Positions 10,986 to 19,581 of a stretch of 64,000 bases of DNA are shown in pieces (within the stretch, counting starts at the first letter, position 1; the number at the start of each line of letters is the position of its first letter). Origin of the DNA: Rhodospirillaceae bacterium (GTDB lineage Bacteria; Pseudomonadota; Alphaproteobacteria; Rhodospirillales; UBA2165). The notes beneath the pieces are model-generated. The model did not search any database, had not been told where the DNA came from, and worked only from the letters and a program-made list of their open reading frames with translations. Location of the stretch: contig CANIGJ010000005.1 of NCBI GenBank assembly GCA_947467145.1, positions 1 to 64,000 on the forward strand, written 5' to 3'. The position numbers and the translations under genes are program-made.

Positions 10986-12337
10986 TGGCCACGGCGAGAA
11001 AGATGTCGAATATGAAGCTTCGGATCGCCCTCTGCGTCCTGGCGCTGTTCACGCTCACGGCGTGCGACACGGTCTCCGGCATGTTCTCGGGCAAGGAAGC
11101 GCCGCCGCTGCCCGGCAAACGCGTTTCGATCCTGGTCCAGGAACAGACGCTCGAAGCCGACGACAGCACCAAGGATCAGGATATCCTGCTGCCCCAGCCG
11201 ACAGAGAATCCGAACTGGCCGCAGGCCGGCGGTTATCCCAACCACGCGATGCACCACGTCAAGGTGCGCGCGAGCCTGCAAAAGGCCTGGTCGTCCAGCA
11301 TCGGCGACGGCAACGACGATGCCGATCGCCTGATCGCGCAGCCGGTCGTGCAGGGCGGACGCATCTACACAATGGATGTCTCGTCCGAAGTGCGCGCGAC
11401 CAACGTGCAGACCGGCTCCAAGATCTGGACCAACGACCTCACCCCGGCCGACGACGATGACGGCCATATCGGCGGCGGTCTCGCGGTCGACGGCAACATG
11501 GTGTTCGTCACTACCGGCTTCGGCGATATCGTCGCCCTCGACGCCGCCACCGGCAAGGTCGTGTGGAAGCGCGGCGTGACCGCGCCGATGCGCAGCGCGC
11601 CGACGGTGAACGCCGGCCGCGTCTTCGCCGTCACGGTCACCAACAAGCTCTATGTCCTCGACGCTGAGGACGGCCGCATCCTGTGGAACCATGCGGGCAT
11701 CGAAGAAGCCACCGGCCTGCTCGGCGGCGCTAGCCCCGCTGTGGATTCCGGCGTCGTCGTCGTGCCCTACTCGTCCGGCGAAATTTTCGCGCTGCGGATC
11801 GAGAACGGCCAGGAATTGTGGAACGACTCGCTGGCCGGCCAGCGCCGCACGCGCGGCACGACCTCGCTGTCCGCGATCCGTGGCCGCCCCGTCATCGATC
11901 GCGGCGTGGTCTATGCGACCAGCTTCGGCGGTGTGACCACGGCCATCAACCTGCGCACCGGCCGTCGCGTCTGGGATAAGGAAATCGCCTCCATCGAAAG
12001 CCCGTGGATCGCCGGCGATTACCTGTACATGATCAGCGTCAATTCCGAGCTCGTCTGCATCAATCGCGCCGACGGCCGCATTCATTGGGTGACGCAGCTG
12101 CCCGAATTCAAGGACCCGAAGAAAAAGGCCGACCGGATCATCTGGACCGGACCGGTCCTCGCCTCCGATCGCCTGATCGTCGCCTCGTCCATCGAAGAAG
12201 CCTGGACCGTGTCGCCCTACGATGGCCGCGTCATGGGTAAGATTTCGCTGCCCGACGGCGTGACCATCGGGCCGGTCGTCGCCAGCGATACCGTTTTCTT
12301 CCTGTCGGACAACGCTGAACTCGTCGCTTATCGGTAA
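10985..12337 (+). CDS. bamB: BamB-like outer-membrane assembly lipoprotein (beta-propeller)
   Basis: A protein of up to 450 residues with a signal peptide and lipobox LTAC (start 10985 or the nearer ATG codons at 11003 and 11012), followed by PQQ-enzyme-like beta-propeller repeats with the pattern DAxxGkvxW. Examples are DAATGKVVWKRG, DAEDGRILWNH, NGQELWND and TGRRVWDKE. BamB scaffolds the BAM complex that inserts outer-membrane beta-barrels. The position between a yfgM-like gene and der is the classical bamB context. The start overlaps the upstream stop (TGATG). Without alignment, a different PQQ-propeller lipoprotein cannot be excluded. Confidence 0.87.
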   Translation: MATARKMSNMKLRIALCVLALFTLTACDTVSGMFSGKEAPPLPGKRVSILVQEQTLEADDSTKDQDILLPQPTENPNWPQAGGYPNHAMHHVKVRASLQKAWSSSIGDGNDDADRLIAQPVVQGGRIYTMDVSSEVRATNVQTGSKIWTNDLTPADDDDGHIGGGLAVDGNMVFVTTGFGDIVALDAATGKVVWKRGVTAPMRSAPTVNAGRVFAVTVTNKLYVLDAEDGRILWNHAGIEEATGLLGGASPAVDSGVVVVPYSSGEIFALRIENGQELWNDSLAGQRRTRGTTSLSAIRGRPVIDRGVVYATSFGGVTTAINLRTGRRVWDKEIASIESPWIAGDYLYMISVNSELVCINRADGRIHWVTQLPEFKDPKKKADRIIWTGPVLASDRLIVASSIEEAWTVSPYDGRVMGKISLPDGVTIGPVVASDTVFFLSDNAELVAYR

Positions 12338-12343
12338 ACCATC

Positions 12344-13702
12344 ATGCCGCTCGCCGTCGCTATCGTCGGACGGCCGAATGTCGGCAAGTCCACCCTATTC
12401 AACCGCCTCGCTGGGCGCAGGCTCGCTATTGTCGACGATCTGCCGGGTGTGACGCGCGATCGTCGCGAAGCGCCGGGCCGCATCGGCGATCTCGACCTGC
12501 TGCTGATCGATACCGCCGGGTTCGAGGATGCCGTCGACGGCACGCTCGAATGGCGCATGCGCGAACAGACGGCCACCGCGATCGACGATGCCGATGTCGT
12601 CCTCTTCGTGATGGATTCGCGCGCCGGCGTCGTGCCGCTGGACCGTGAATTCGCAAGCTGGCTGCGCACGCGCGATTGTCCGGTCATCTTGGTCGCCAAC
12701 AAGTGCGAAGGCGAAGCGGGCGCACCCGGCTTCTACGATGCCTATAGCCTCGGCATGGGCGAGCCCATTCCGATCTCCGCCGAACACGGCGAAAATCTCG
12801 GCGCCCTTTACGAAGTACTGCAGCCGCTCGCCGATAGCGTTGATGAGCCCGGCAGCGCCGACAGCGCGGACGACACAACACCGCCTGAATACGTCCTCCA
12901 GATGGCGATCGTCGGCCAGCCCAACGTCGGCAAATCGACCCTGGTCAACCGCCTGCTGGGCGAAGAGCGCATGGTCACCGGCCCCGAGGCCGGCATCACG
13001 CGCGATTCGATCGCGATCCCGTGGGAATGGCAGGGCCGCCCCGTGCGTCTCGTCGATACCGCCGGATTGCGCCGTCAGGCCCGCATCGAGGAAAAGCTCG
13101 AAACCCTGTCGGCCGAAGATTCCTTCCGCGCCGTGCAATATGCCCAGCTCGTCGTGCTCACCTTGGATGCGACGCTCGACATCGCGCGCCAGGATTTGAC
13201 CATCGCGCGCCGCGTCGTCGAAGAAGGCCGCGTTCTTGTCATCGCGCTCAACAAGTGGGATCTCGTCACCGACCGTACCAAGACGCGCAAGGCGCTCGAC
13301 GACCGGTTGGAGATTTCCTTCCCGCAGGTGCGCGGCATTCACGTGATCACGATTTCCGCGCTGACCGGCGACGGGCTCGACCGCCTCATGCCCGCCTGCT
13401 TCGCCGCCTACGATGTATGGAACAAGCGCGTCGCGACGGCGCGCCTCAACGAATGGCTGAGCCATGCGACGGAAAAGCATCCGCCGCCGCTGGTGCGCGG
13501 CCGGCGCATCCGCTTGCGCTATATGACGCAGGCGAAGACGCGCCCGCCGACCTTCGTCGTGTTCTCGTCGATGGGCGACGAATTGCCGGACGATTATAAG
13601 CGCTACATCCTCAACGGCATCCGCGAGGATTTCGATCTGCCCGGCGTACCGCTACGCCTGATGGTGCGCCAGCGCAAGAACCCTTACGCCGACGACGCCT
13701 AA
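12344..13702 (+). CDS. der: GTPase Der (EngA), ribosome assembly
   Basis: A 452-residue protein with two tandem GTPase domains and a C-terminal KH-like domain, needed for 50S ribosome maturation. G1 motifs are GRPNVGKS (about residue 8) and GQPNVGKS (about residue 190); G3 motifs are DTAG in both domains; G4 motifs are NKCE and NKWD. The second-domain G1 has Gln where the first has Arg. The acidic linker between domains carries DEPGSADSADD. The gene ends head-on with the VWA gene, the stop codons overlapping by three bases. Confidence 0.97.
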   Translation: MPLAVAIVGRPNVGKSTLFNRLAGRRLAIVDDLPGVTRDRREAPGRIGDLDLLLIDTAGFEDAVDGTLEWRMREQTATAIDDADVVLFVMDSRAGVVPLDREFASWLRTRDCPVILVANKCEGEAGAPGFYDAYSLGMGEPIPISAEHGENLGALYEVLQPLADSVDEPGSADSADDTTPPEYVLQMAIVGQPNVGKSTLVNRLLGEERMVTGPEAGITRDSIAIPWEWQGRPVRLVDTAGLRRQARIEEKLETLSAEDSFRAVQYAQLVVLTLDATLDIARQDLTIARRVVEEGRVLVIALNKWDLVTDRTKTRKALDDRLEISFPQVRGIHVITISALTGDGLDRLMPACFAAYDVWNKRVATARLNEWLSHATEKHPPPLVRGRRIRLRYMTQAKTRPPTFVVFSSMGDELPDDYKRYILNGIREDFDLPGVPLRLMVRQRKNPYADDA

Positions 13703-14946
13703 GCCGCTTCGTCCTTGAACATCCGCATGCCGTCGAGACGGCGCGGCGCCTCGAAGCTGAGCGCCGTCACAAGATCCTTCATGCTGTCCAGATTGTGGAT
13801 CGTGCGGAACTCGTCCACATGCGGCAGGATCGCGCGGATGCCGATGGATTTCGGCTGGAAGCCCTCGAAACGCAGCAGCGGATTGAGCCAAATCAGGCGG
13901 CGGCAGGATTTGTGCAGCCGTTCCATTTCGCCGCCGAGGCCCGCAGCCTCGTCGCGGTCGAGCCCGTCGGAGATCATCAGCACGACCGCGCCCTGTGTGA
14001 GAACGCGGCGCGCCCAGAGCTGGTTGAATTCGTGCAAGCTATGGCCGATGCGCGTGCCGCCCGACCAATCGTTCACCGCATCGCCGCAGCGCGCCAACGC
14101 CTCGTCGACATCCTTGTAGCGCAGATAACGGGTCACGTTCGTCAGCCGGGTGCCGAACAAAAACGTGAACACCCGGTCGCGATCGTTGGTCACCGCGTGC
14201 AGGAAATGCAGCAGCATGCGCGAATAGCGTTCCATCGAGCCCGAGATATCGCACAAGATCACCAGCGGCGGTCGGCGCACGCGGCGGTCGCGCTTCATCA
14301 GCGGGATATAACCCTGCCCACCGCGCAACGCCGCGCGCAGCGTGCGGCGCATATCGATGCGCGCACCGTTGAGGGCCGCACGATAACGCCGCGTTTTAAC
14401 TTCCATCGCCGGCAGACGCATCTGCTGGATGGCGCGGATGGCCGTCGCGATTTCCTCGGACGACATCTTCTCGAAATCCTTTTGCGCCAAAACTTCGTTG
14501 GCGCTCCAGGTAAGCGTCGCATCGAGTTCGATATCCTCGTCCTCGATCTGCTCCTTGGCCTTGTTGTTGGATGGATTGAGCGCTTCCGCCAGGCGGCGCG
14601 ACATTTCTTCGCCCTTCGGCGAGTTGTCCTGCATCGCGCCCATCTCGGGCAGCATCAGGCTCATCATGCGTCCGAGGATATCGGGGTTGCGCCAGAAGAT
14701 GTGAAAGGCCTGATCGAAGATTTCGCGCTGGTCGCGCCGGTTCACGAATACGGCGTGCAGCGTCCAGTAAAAATCTAGGCGATTGTCGAGCCCGACGGCA
14801 TGCACCGAATGCAACGCCTGCAACACCTGCCCCGGTCCAATGGGCAAGCCGGCGCGGCGCAGCACACGCGCGAAATGCATGATGTTCTCGCCGAGCCGCC
14901 CGCCCGGCGTACCGTCATCCGGCAGATCGGGCAGCGAGGCGTCCAT
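13699..14946 (-). CDS. VWA domain protein, CoxE-like
   Basis: A 415-residue protein of the CoxE-like von Willebrand A family. The metal-ion-dependent adhesion site is visible as DISGSM near residue 235, followed by a threonine-containing block and a late SDGLD. The N-terminal half is helical and mixed in charge. Such proteins work with a MoxR AAA ATPase, often in metallocofactor insertion or complex remodelling. Its ATG overlaps the MoxR stop (ATGA), so the two are translationally coupled. No CO-dehydrogenase or other oxidoreductase subunit lies next to it, so the client is unknown. Confidence 0.88.
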   Translation of the reverse strand: MDASLPDLPDDGTPGGRLGENIMHFARVLRRAGLPIGPGQVLQALHSVHAVGLDNRLDFYWTLHAVFVNRRDQREIFDQAFHIFWRNPDILGRMMSLMLPEMGAMQDNSPKGEEMSRRLAEALNPSNNKAKEQIEDEDIELDATLTWSANEVLAQKDFEKMSSEEIATAIRAIQQMRLPAMEVKTRRYRAALNGARIDMRRTLRAALRGGQGYIPLMKRDRRVRRPPLVILCDISGSMERYSRMLLHFLHAVTNDRDRVFTFLFGTRLTNVTRYLRYKDVDEALARCGDAVNDWSGGTRIGHSLHEFNQLWARRVLTQGAVVLMISDGLDRDEAAGLGGEMERLHKSCRRLIWLNPLLRFEGFQPKSIGIRAILPHVDEFRTIHNLDSMKDLVTALSFEAPRRLDGMRMFKDEAA

Positions 14947-15863
14947 CAGGCGCGCGTCGCGGCCAGTTCGGTGCGCACATCGTTGAGCAGCTTGGAGGCT
15001 TCGCTGCCCTGGATCTTGGCGATGTCGTCTTGGTATTTGAGCAAGGTGCCCAAGGTGTCGTTCACCGTTTCCGGATCGAGCGACATGACGTCGAGCTGGG
15101 TTAGCGCATGCGCCCAGTCGATGGTCTCGGCGACCCCCGGCTGCTTGAACAGATCCATCTGGCGCAGGCGATGCACGAAGCCGACGACTTCGCGCGACAA
15201 ATTTTCCGCCGTGTTGGGGGCGCGGATTTTCAGGATTTCCAGTTCGCGCTCGGCGTTTGGATAATCGACCCAGTGATAGAAGCAGCGGCGCTTCAGCGCG
15301 TCGTGGATTTCGCGCGTGCGGTTCGATGTGATGATGACGATCGGCGGCTCCTTGGCCTTGATCGTGCCGAGTTCGGGGATAGTGACCTGATAGTCCGACA
15401 GGATTTCGAGCAGATAAGCCTCGAACGGCTCGTCGGTGCGATCCAATTCGTCGATCAGCAGGACCGGCGGACCGGCGGCATCGGATTCGAGCGCCTGCAA
15501 CAGCGGCCGCTTGATCAGAAAATCATCGCTGAACAGGTTCGCTTCGAGCTTGTCCTTGTCTTTCGCGCCCGTCGCCTCGCTCATGCGGATCTCGACCATC
15601 TGGCGTGAATAGTTCCATTCGTACACCGCCGTCGTGACGTCGAGCCCTTCATAACATTGCAGACGCAGCAGCTTGCGGCCCAGGGTATTGGACAGCACCT
15701 TGGCGATCTCGGTCTTGCCGACGCCCGCCTCGCCTTCCAGGAACAAAGGCCGGTTGAGCTTCAGCGCGAGGTACAGCGCGGTCGCGAGGCTGCGATTGGC
15801 GAGGTAATTGTCGGCGCGCAACAGCTCGATCGTCGCGTCGACAGAATCCGGTAGGCCGGCCAT
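14946..15863 (-). CDS. MoxR-family AAA+ ATPase
   Basis: A 305-residue AAA+ ATPase of the MoxR/CoxD type. Walker A is GEAGVGKTE near residue 42; Walker B is LLIDELDRTDE; sensor 1 is IVIITSNRTRE. MoxR ATPases act as chaperones that remodel or activate complexes, usually with a VWA protein as adaptor, and the coupled VWA gene downstream fits. The gene starts about 190 bases from the divergent class II aldolase gene. Whether the two divergent genes are functionally linked is unknown. Confidence 0.9.
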   Translation of the reverse strand: MAGLPDSVDATIELLRADNYLANRSLATALYLALKLNRPLFLEGEAGVGKTEIAKVLSNTLGRKLLRLQCYEGLDVTTAVYEWNYSRQMVEIRMSEATGAKDKDKLEANLFSDDFLIKRPLLQALESDAAGPPVLLIDELDRTDEPFEAYLLEILSDYQVTIPELGTIKAKEPPIVIITSNRTREIHDALKRRCFYHWVDYPNAERELEILKIRAPNTAENLSREVVGFVHRLRQMDLFKQPGVAETIDWAHALTQLDVMSLDPETVNDTLGTLLKYQDDIAKIQGSEASKLLNDVRTELAATRA

Positions 15864-16056
15864 GAGTGTCCTTGTTTTCCCAGGGTTTTATTGGGGCTTG
15901 GGCTAGCTTTAAGCATAGGAAACGGGGGGGCCTGTGTCGAGGGTGGGCCTCGATCGGCGGCTTGGCGAATTTGCCTCCCCTTTCGCGATATGGTGAAGTC
16001 GCGGTCGGGCCATGACAATAAAAAACAGGCCCCGACATAACGTGCGGAGGCGGCAC

Positions 16057-16809
16057 ATGGACAACGTCAGTAACGCGGAATGGCAGGCGCGCGTCGATCT
16101 TGCCGCCTTGTATCGGCTGGTCGACATGCATGGCTGGTCCGACCTGTTGGGCAGCCACATCTCGCACCGCGTGCCGGGCGAGCCCGATCATTTCCTGCTC
16201 AATCCCTACGGCTTCCTGTGGGAGGAAATGACGGCGTCAATGATGCTGAAGGTCGATCATCTGGGCACCGTGCTGACCGACAGCAATCACACGATCAATC
16301 CGGCCGGCTTCACCATCCACAGCGCGATCATGGCGGCGCGCCCCGATGTGATGTGCGCGATCCATACGCACACCCAACCCAGCGTCGGCGTCTCGACCCA
16401 GAAGGACGGATTGCTGCCGCTCACCCAACATGCGCTGCACGTCATCGCGCACGCGGGCTATTACACCTATGGCGGCATCGAGACCGATCCGCGCGAGCGC
16501 GACCGCATCGCCGCAGCGGTCGGTCATTACAATGTGCTGTTCCTGCGCAATCACGGTCTGATCGCCATGGGGCGCACGCCGGGCGAAGCCTTCATGTGGT
16601 GCTACCGCGCCGAACGCGCCTGTCGCATGCAGCTCGCCATCCAGCAGGCCGGTGCGGAGACGGTTCCCCTGCCCGACGACGTGATCGCGGAAACGGTGGA
16701 GCGTAACCGCTTCCTCAATTCCGCCGACGGCTATCGTCCCATCGGTATGCACGAGTGGCCGGCGTTGCTCCGCAAGCTTGACCGCCAGGATCCGAGCTAC
16801 AAGCATTAG
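16057..16809 (+). CDS. Class II aldolase/adducin family protein
   Basis: A 250-residue member of the zinc-dependent class II aldolase/adducin family. The metal-binding histidines appear in AIHTHTQPSVG and the late NHGLIAMG; SHISHRVPG near residue 35 is another conserved block. Family members cleave phosphorylated sugars or have unknown activity, and the substrate here is not evident. An ATG at 16012 extends the frame by 15 basic residues, but GCGGAGGCGGCAC directly before ATG 16057 marks the better start. It is divergent from the MoxR gene. Confidence 0.85.
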   Translation: MDNVSNAEWQARVDLAALYRLVDMHGWSDLLGSHISHRVPGEPDHFLLNPYGFLWEEMTASMMLKVDHLGTVLTDSNHTINPAGFTIHSAIMAARPDVMCAIHTHTQPSVGVSTQKDGLLPLTQHALHVIAHAGYYTYGGIETDPRERDRIAAAVGHYNVLFLRNHGLIAMGRTPGEAFMWCYRAERACRMQLAIQQAGAETVPLPDDVIAETVERNRFLNSADGYRPIGMHEWPALLRKLDRQDPSYKH

Positions 16810-16926
16810 CCTCACACCGGCGTGAGCGCCAAAAAAAGTCACAAGCCCCAATTCGGAATAGAACCGGCTCTGCCGCACTTAATATTGCAGGCGTGGAATT
16901 CCTCCCGCCCGCGATGAGGTTGTGTG

Positions 16927-19503
16927 ATGTGGAGCCGGTTGGCGATTGTCGGTGCGTTTTGCTTCCTTTTGACGGACGGCACGGCGGCTCTGGCAGCCGA
17001 CCCTCCCGCTCGCGTCGGCCGGCTTTCGTTGATCGAAGGCACAGTCTCGCTGCGTTCGCCGCAGCCGGTAAACGTGGACAACACCGTCGATAACGCCACA
17101 CCCGAACTGAAAGACGAATGGGCCCCGGCGGCGCTTAACTACCCGGTAACCGGCGGCAACTCGTTGTGGACCGAATCCGGCGCCAAGGCCGAGGTCCAGG
17201 TGGGCCCGGCCGAGATACGCCTCAACGAACAGAGCGAACTTGAAGTCCTGCGTCTCGACGACCGCTCGGTCGATCTGGCGCTGCATCAGGGCACGGCCAA
17301 CGTCCATATCGGCGACACCATGCCGGGCGGCCTGCTGATCGATACCCCACGCGGCCCGGTCACGCTCACGCAACGCGGCAGTTACCGCATCGACGTCGAT
17401 ACCGGAGGCGATAGCAATACTGTCCAAGTCACCACCTTCGACGGCGAAGCCAAGGTCAGCGTCGAAACGCCGGACCACACCGATACCCATACCGTGACGC
17501 GCGGCCAGAGCATCAAGCTCGCCGGCGAACCCATTCAGATCGCGCTCGCCGATGCGCGCGCCACCGCGTTCGACGATTGGGCGCGCGGCCGCGATCCCCG
17601 CGCGATCGCCGCCGCCCAACCGCGCACCGTCGTCACCGGCCAGCCTGCCCCCCGTCCGGTTGTCAGCCCTTCGGTCAGCCCCGTGTCCACGCAAATGACC
17701 GGCTATCAGGACCTGGCGCCCTACGGCACGTGGCAGCAGGCGCCGGACTACGGCACCGTCTGGTATCCGGCGGCGGTCGGCCCTGAATGGGCGCCCTACC
17801 GCTATGGCCATTGGGCCTATGTGGCCCCGTGGGGCTGGACCTGGATCGACGATGCGCCGTGGGGCTTCACGCCCTTCCATTACGGCCGCTGGGTGCGCGT
17901 CGGCCCGCGTTGGGCCTGGTGGCCGGGCCATCGCACCCCGCGCCCGGTCTATGCGCCGGCGCTGGTCGCCTTCCTCGGCGGCAACGGCTGGAGCCTGTTG
18001 ATCGGCTCGGGCCGCGCCCGCCCGGTCGGCTGGGTGCCGCTGGCGCCCTATGAAGTCTACCGCCCACATTACCGCACGAGTGCGACCTATATCCGCAACG
18101 TCAACATCACGACGGTGAACAAGACTGTGATCAACAACATCACGGTCAATAACAACCACACCGAAATCAACCGCTTCACCAACCGCAATGCGATGACGGC
18201 GATGACGGCCGACAATTTCGCGCGCGGCCGCCGCGTCAACGAGGCCAAGATCGAGGTGCCCCGCAAGGAGCTGGAGCGCGCGAAGGCGACCAACGACGTG
18301 CGTGCGATCCGACCGCAACAGGTCGCCGCGCGGGCCGATGCGCCGCGCCCGGCCCATAAAGAAAATGGCCGTGATGAAGCTCGCCGCGAGGAACGACGTG
18401 CGCCGAATCCGGCCATCACCTCGCGCGAACCGAATCGCGGTAATGAACGCCGCGATCCCGCCATCGAGCGCCGCAATAATGCGGTGCAGGAACGTACCCA
18501 ACCGCGCGACCAACGCCGCGACGCGACTCCGCAACCCGCTCAACAGCAGGCTGCCCCGGCGGCCGCCCCGCAACAGCAACGCGAGGTGCAGGACCGTCAG
18601 CAGCGTGACCAAGCCGAGCAACAACAGCGCCGCCAGCGTGACGCGCAGGACCAGCAACGCCGCGAGGCGCAAGATCGTCAGCAGCGCGACGAAGCTCAGG
18701 GCCGCCAACGCCGCGAACAGGCTGAACAACAACAGCGCAGCGAACAGCAGCAGCGTCAGCAACGCGACCAGGCACAAGAGCAGCAACGCCGCCAGCGCGA
18801 CGAGGCCCAGGATCTGCAACGCCGCGAACAACAGGAACAACGCCAACGTCGCGAACGCCAGCCGCAGGATCAGCGCAGCGAGCAGATCCAGCCGCAACAA
18901 CGCCAGCGCGAACAGCTAGAACAGCAGCAGGCCCAGCAAAAGGTCATGGAGCAACAACAACGCCGCGAGGCCCAACAACGCCAACAGGCCGAAGAGCAGC
19001 AGCGTGCCGACGAGCAGGTTCGCGTTCAGCGCCAACGTGAAGCGCAGGAACAGCAGCAACGCGACGTGCAGCGCCGCCAGGACCAAGATCGACAGGCGCG
19101 CGAAGCGGCGCAACGCGATGCCGCCCGTGAGCAGCAGCTCCAACAGCAGCATGCTCAGGAGCAGCAGCGTCGCGAACAAAGCGTGCGTGAAGCGGCGCAA
19201 CGTGATGCGGCTCGCGAACAGCAGCTCCAGCAACAGCATGCCCAGGAGCAACAGCGCCGTGAACAGGCCGGGCGCGAGCAGGCGCAACAGCGTCAGCAGG
19301 CGGAGCAACAACAACGCGCCCAAGCCGAACAACAGCGCCAGCAGCGAGATCAGGCCCAACAGCAGCAACGTCAGGCCCAGGAACAGCAACAGCGTGCCCA
19401 ACAGGAGCAGCAACGCCAGCAGCAGCAAGAACAGGCACGTGACGAACAGCGCCGTCGCAATCCGGAAGGCCGCCCGGACGGTAGACGTAACCGCGACGGC
19501 TAA
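16927..19503 (+). CDS. FecR-domain/DUF6600 exported protein with long Gln/Arg-rich tail
   Basis: About 858 residues. Signal peptide (residues 1-23, ending AALA), then a FecR-like domain with RVGRLSLIEGTVSLRS at the start and NSLWTESGAKAEV further on. From about residue 260 follows a Trp/Tyr/Pro-rich DUF6600-like block (YQDLAPYGTW, WGWTWIDDAPWG, WRVGPRWAWW-like stretches). Next is an Asn/Thr-rich strand (about 392-415) and from about residue 535 a tail dominated by Gln, Arg, Glu and Ala. A 29-residue unit is directly duplicated at 19102-19275. FecR/DUF6600 proteins are envelope-associated and mostly uncharacterised. The gene seems monocistronic and ends at a strong terminator. The start is ATG 16927, preceded by an in-frame GTG. 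Confidence 0.85.
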   Translation: MWSRLAIVGAFCFLLTDGTAALAADPPARVGRLSLIEGTVSLRSPQPVNVDNTVDNATPELKDEWAPAALNYPVTGGNSLWTESGAKAEVQVGPAEIRLNEQSELEVLRLDDRSVDLALHQGTANVHIGDTMPGGLLIDTPRGPVTLTQRGSYRIDVDTGGDSNTVQVTTFDGEAKVSVETPDHTDTHTVTRGQSIKLAGEPIQIALADARATAFDDWARGRDPRAIAAAQPRTVVTGQPAPRPVVSPSVSPVSTQMTGYQDLAPYGTWQQAPDYGTVWYPAAVGPEWAPYRYGHWAYVAPWGWTWIDDAPWGFTPFHYGRWVRVGPRWAWWPGHRTPRPVYAPALVAFLGGNGWSLLIGSGRARPVGWVPLAPYEVYRPHYRTSATYIRNVNITTVNKTVINNITVNNNHTEINRFTNRNAMTAMTADNFARGRRVNEAKIEVPRKELERAKATNDVRAIRPQQVAARADAPRPAHKENGRDEARREERRAPNPAITSREPNRGNERRDPAIERRNNAVQERTQPRDQRRDATPQPAQQQAAPAAAPQQQREVQDRQQRDQAEQQQRRQRDAQDQQRREAQDRQQRDEAQGRQRREQAEQQQRSEQQQRQQRDQAQEQQRRQRDEAQDLQRREQQEQRQRRERQPQDQRSEQIQPQQRQREQLEQQQAQQKVMEQQQRREAQQRQQAEEQQRADEQVRVQRQREAQEQQQRDVQRRQDQDRQAREAAQRDAAREQQLQQQHAQEQQRREQSVREAAQRDAAREQQLQQQHAQEQQRREQAGREQAQQRQQAEQQQRAQAEQQRQQRDQAQQQQRQAQEQQQRAQQEQQRQQQQEQARDEQRRRNPEGRPDGRRNRDG
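19102..19275 (+). repeat. Direct 87-bp duplication inside the Gln/Arg tail
   Basis: Two adjacent copies with a period of 87 bases (29 codons) begin at 19102 and 19189. Both encode EAAQRDAAREQQLQQQHAQE and the following QQRREQ. The two copies differ at several synonymous positions (for example CGCGATGCC versus CGTGATGCG), so the duplication is not very recent. It lies in a longer tract of CAG/CAA and CGC codons from about 18530 to 19450. Confidence 0.85.
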
Positions 19504-19531
19504 GAGTCGCCATACTTAAAAATTTGGGCAA

Positions 19532-19570
19532 CAAAAAAGGCCTCACCCGATGGGTGAGGCCTTTCGTTTG
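19532..19570. terminator. Bidirectional intrinsic terminator
   Basis: A perfect 13-bp stem: AAAGGCCTCACCC (19536-19548) pairs with GGGTGAGGCCTTT (19552-19564) around a GAT loop. An A-run lies on the left flank and a T-rich stretch on the right. It separates the convergent FecR/DUF6600 gene and serA and can serve both strands. Confidence 0.92.
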
Positions 19571-19581
19571 AGTTCGATGTT

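Noticed and set aside
16879..18900. A 673-codon open frame on the minus strand opposite the FecR/DUF6600 gene
   Set aside because: It results from the codon bias of the real gene, is Leu/Ala/Arg-rich without a start context, and overlaps a gene with signal peptide and family domains.
18916..19428. A Leu-rich 170-codon frame opposite the Gln/Arg tail
   Set aside because: CAG/CAA repeats read on the other strand give Leu codons; it is a mirror of the low-complexity tail.
18530..19450. Possible CRISPR array in the repetitive tail
   Set aside because: The repeats follow codon boundaries, vary in length and encode protein; there are no equal spacers and no cas genes.
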